This document shows positions 5,636 to 6,870 of a stretch of 6,870 bases of DNA, in pieces; position 1 is the first letter of the stretch; each line of letters starts with the position of its first letter. Location of the stretch: positions 1-6,870 of the forward strand of contig JAQVRG010000083.1 of NCBI GenBank assembly GCA_028701165.1, in the 5' to 3' direction. This stretch comes from Eubacteriales bacterium (GTDB lineage: Bacteria; Bacillota; Clostridia; Christensenellales; CAG-138). The notes below the pieces were generated by a model that did not search any database, was not told the DNA's origin, and saw only the letters and a program-made list of their open reading frames with translations. The translations under genes were made by a program, and so were the position numbers.

Positions 5636-5662
5636 ATTATGTAATATACTATCATTTTCCAA
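5636..5662 (-). promoter_or_regulatory. Candidate promoter of the membrane-protein gene
   Basis: On the minus strand TTGGAA (5657-5662; 4 of 6) and CATAAT (5636-5641; 5 of 6) are separated by 15 bp, shorter than the ideal 17. Other AT-rich hexamers nearby (TATATT, TATAGT) make the exact -10 uncertain. The -35 lies 5 bp from that of the divergent alr promoter. Confidence 0.4.
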
Positions 5663-5667
5663 CGCTA

Positions 5668-5696
5668 TTGGCAACGGCGCCGCTTTGTGGTATATT
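5668..5696 (+). promoter_or_regulatory. Probable sigma-A promoter of alr
   Basis: TTGGCA (5668-5673; 5 of 6) and TATATT (5691-5696; 5 of 6) are separated by an ideal 17 bp. The predicted start near 5703 leaves a leader of about 75 nt. The -10 sits in an imperfect dyad GTATATTATTATAC (5690-5703), and the spacer contains the palindrome CGGCGCCG (5675-5682). I see no riboswitch or attenuator in the leader. Confidence 0.7.
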
Positions 5697-5778
5697 ATTA
5701 TACAAAAATCGAGATCACGTTCTATATCCTATCTATTGGCGGACACATACAAAATCAAATCGGGAGGCGCATGTACAC

Positions 5779-6870
5779 ATGGATTCATTACCGCTTGACG
5801 CCCGCACATGGGCGGAGATTGACCTTGGCGCGCTGATGCACAATTTTAGGATCGCGCAAGCAACCGGCAAAAAGGTGATGTGCGTTGTAAAGGCTAACGC
5901 ATACGGGCACGGCGCGGTGCGCTGCGCGCTGTTTTTGGAAAAGCACGGGGCGGACGCCTTTGCCGTGGCGTGCCTGAGCGAGGCGCTGGAGCTGCGCGCG
6001 GCGGGCGTAAAGAAGCCGATTTTGATACTCGGCTACACGGCGCCCGCTTTTGCCGCCGCCTTGATCGAACACGACATTACGCAGACCTGTGTGGATGAAG
6101 GACACGCGGCGGCGCTGAGCGACGCGGCGCTGCAAACGGGCAAAAGGCTCATGACGCATATCAAGATCGATACGGGCATGTCGCGGACGGGGCTTCTTGC
6201 GCAGGGCGCGGAAAACGCTTTGGAAGCGGCAAAGGCCGCGGAGCGCATCTCGAAAATGCCCGGTCTTGCCGTAAAGGGTATGTTTACGCACTTCTCCGTG
6301 GCGGATACGCCCGAGGAGGACGCGTACACGACGTGGCAGCTTTCCAACTACAATACGGTGCTGCAATATCTGACCGAAAAAGGCCTGCGGCCGGAGACCT
6401 GCCACACCAGCAACAGCGCCTGCATCATGGATCATCCGGAAACGCAGATCGACATGGTGCGCGAGGGCATCATACTCTATGGCCTGTATCCCGACAGCGA
6501 GCCACGGCCGAACGGCCCCTTGAAGCCGGTTCTCACGCTCAAATCCCGCGTGGCGCAGGTGCGCGCGCTTCCAGCGGGGACGAGCGTAAGCTACGGGCGC
6601 ACCTATAAAAATGAAGAAACCTTTTCCACCGCCGTTGTGCTGGCGGGGTATGCGGACGGGCATCCGCGCAGGCTTTCAAACGCCGCGTACGATGTGATCG
6701 GCGGCCGGCGCTATCCGCAGGTCGGGCGAATCTGCATGGATATGCACATGCTCAACATCACGGGACACGAATCGGAGGTGCATCCCGGGGACGCGGTGAA
6801 CGGCCCCTTGAAGCCGGTTCTCACGCTCAAATCCCGCGTGGCGCAGGTGCGCGCGCTTCCAGCGGGGACG
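5779..6870 (+). CDS. alr: Alanine racemase (partial; 3' end aberrant, runs off window)
   Basis: PLP-dependent interconversion of L- and D-alanine, supplying D-Ala for peptidoglycan and, in spore formers, often affecting germination. All 364 visible codons are open. Catalytic features by comparison with the Geobacillus enzyme: PLP lysine K38 in CVVKANAYGHG (35-45), R136 in DTGMSRTGL (131-139), H171 in FTHF (169-172), SNSA (211-214), R228 in VREG (227-230), the second catalytic base Y272 in SYGR (271-274), GYADG (290-294) and CMDM (319-322). The ATG at 5779 is preceded by GGGAGG (5762-5767), 11 nt away; an ATG at 5771 is out of frame. The sequence is normal through HPGDAV (335-340), after which the usual last 40 or so residues are replaced by an exact repeat of residues 245-268 up to the right edge. 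The gene is either duplicated internally or misassembled here. The function call does not depend on that. Confidence 0.95.
   Translation, partial: MDSLPLDARTWAEIDLGALMHNFRIAQATGKKVMCVVKANAYGHGAVRCALFLEKHGADAFAVACLSEALELRAAGVKKPILILGYTAPAFAAALIEHDITQTCVDEGHAAALSDAALQTGKRLMTHIKIDTGMSRTGLLAQGAENALEAAKAAERISKMPGLAVKGMFTHFSVADTPEEDAYTTWQLSNYNTVLQYLTEKGLRPETCHTSNSACIMDHPETQIDMVREGIILYGLYPDSEPRPNGPLKPVLTLKSRVAQVRALPAGTSVSYGRTYKNEETFSTAVVLAGYADGHPRRLSNAAYDVIGGRRYPQVGRICMDMHMLNITGHESEVHPGDAVNGPLKPVLTLKSRVAQVRALPAGT
6510..6582 (+). repeat. Exact direct repeat within alr, copy 1
   Basis: This 73-bp segment, encoding residues 245-268 of alanine racemase, recurs base for base at 6798-6870. Copy 1 is in its expected place in the protein, just before SYGR with the catalytic tyrosine, so this is the original copy. 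Confidence 0.97.
6798..6870 (+). repeat. Exact direct repeat within alr, copy 2 (at window edge)
   Basis: Identical to 6510-6582 with an offset of 288 bp, which is 96 codons, so the frame is kept. It starts immediately after HPGDAV, where homologues continue into the C-terminal tail, and reaches the last base of the window, so its true length is unknown. Only a single G is shared at the junction (6510 and 6798), so there is no obvious homology that would drive the event. Confidence 0.97.

Noticed and set aside
5788..6663. Long minus-strand open frame (291 codons) opposite alr
   Set aside because: Antisense to alanine racemase with all catalytic motifs on the other strand; the Arg/His-rich translation is typical of a shadow frame.

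Overview
The window looks like chromosome from a GC-rich member of the Clostridia (Bacillota). Three things point there: a class III fructose-1,6-bisphosphatase, which is typical of that phylum; a DNA-binding domain of the sporulation regulator Spo0A, which is confined to the spore-forming Bacillota lineage; and strong AGGAGG-type ribosome binding sites with sigma-A-like promoters. I see no phage, plasmid, transposase, tRNA, rRNA or CRISPR signal. The species cannot be named from this sequence.

Layout. Positions 1-1065 (minus) hold the N-terminal 355 residues of fbp, cut by the left edge, with its own TATAAT promoter. Positions 1066-1289 are a gene-free spacer rich in inverted repeats. Positions 1290-4602 (minus) are a probable three-gene operon, read right to left: a polytopic GT-C-like membrane glycosyltransferase, a cytoplasmic cyclophilin prolyl isomerase, and a two-module GT2-like glycosyltransferase with eroded catalytic motifs. 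Positions 4603-4757 are an AT-rich divergent control region with tandem 10-bp direct repeats. Positions 4758-5126 (plus) encode a 122-residue protein that is only a Spo0A C-terminal DNA-binding domain, with no receiver domain. Positions 5133-5594 (minus) encode a single-pass membrane protein of unknown function, convergent with the regulator and 6 bp from it. Positions 5595-5778 are a second divergent promoter region. From 5779 to the right edge (plus) lies alanine racemase (alr), which ends in an exact, in-frame repeat of 73 bp of its own sequence.

How the parts may work together. fbp (gluconeogenesis) and alr (D-alanine for peptidoglycan) are housekeeping genes. The distinctive part is the middle: a receiver-less Spo0A-type regulator transcribed away from a putative surface-glycan operon. 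The 10-bp-period repeats between them fit the way Spo0A domains are known to bind adjacent 0A boxes. My best candidate for something undescribed is therefore a phosphorylation-independent, Spo0A-derived switch controlling envelope glycosylation and itself; this is inference from domain identity and layout. The alr repeat at the right edge may be a real duplication, but an assembly artefact at a contig end is at least as likely.
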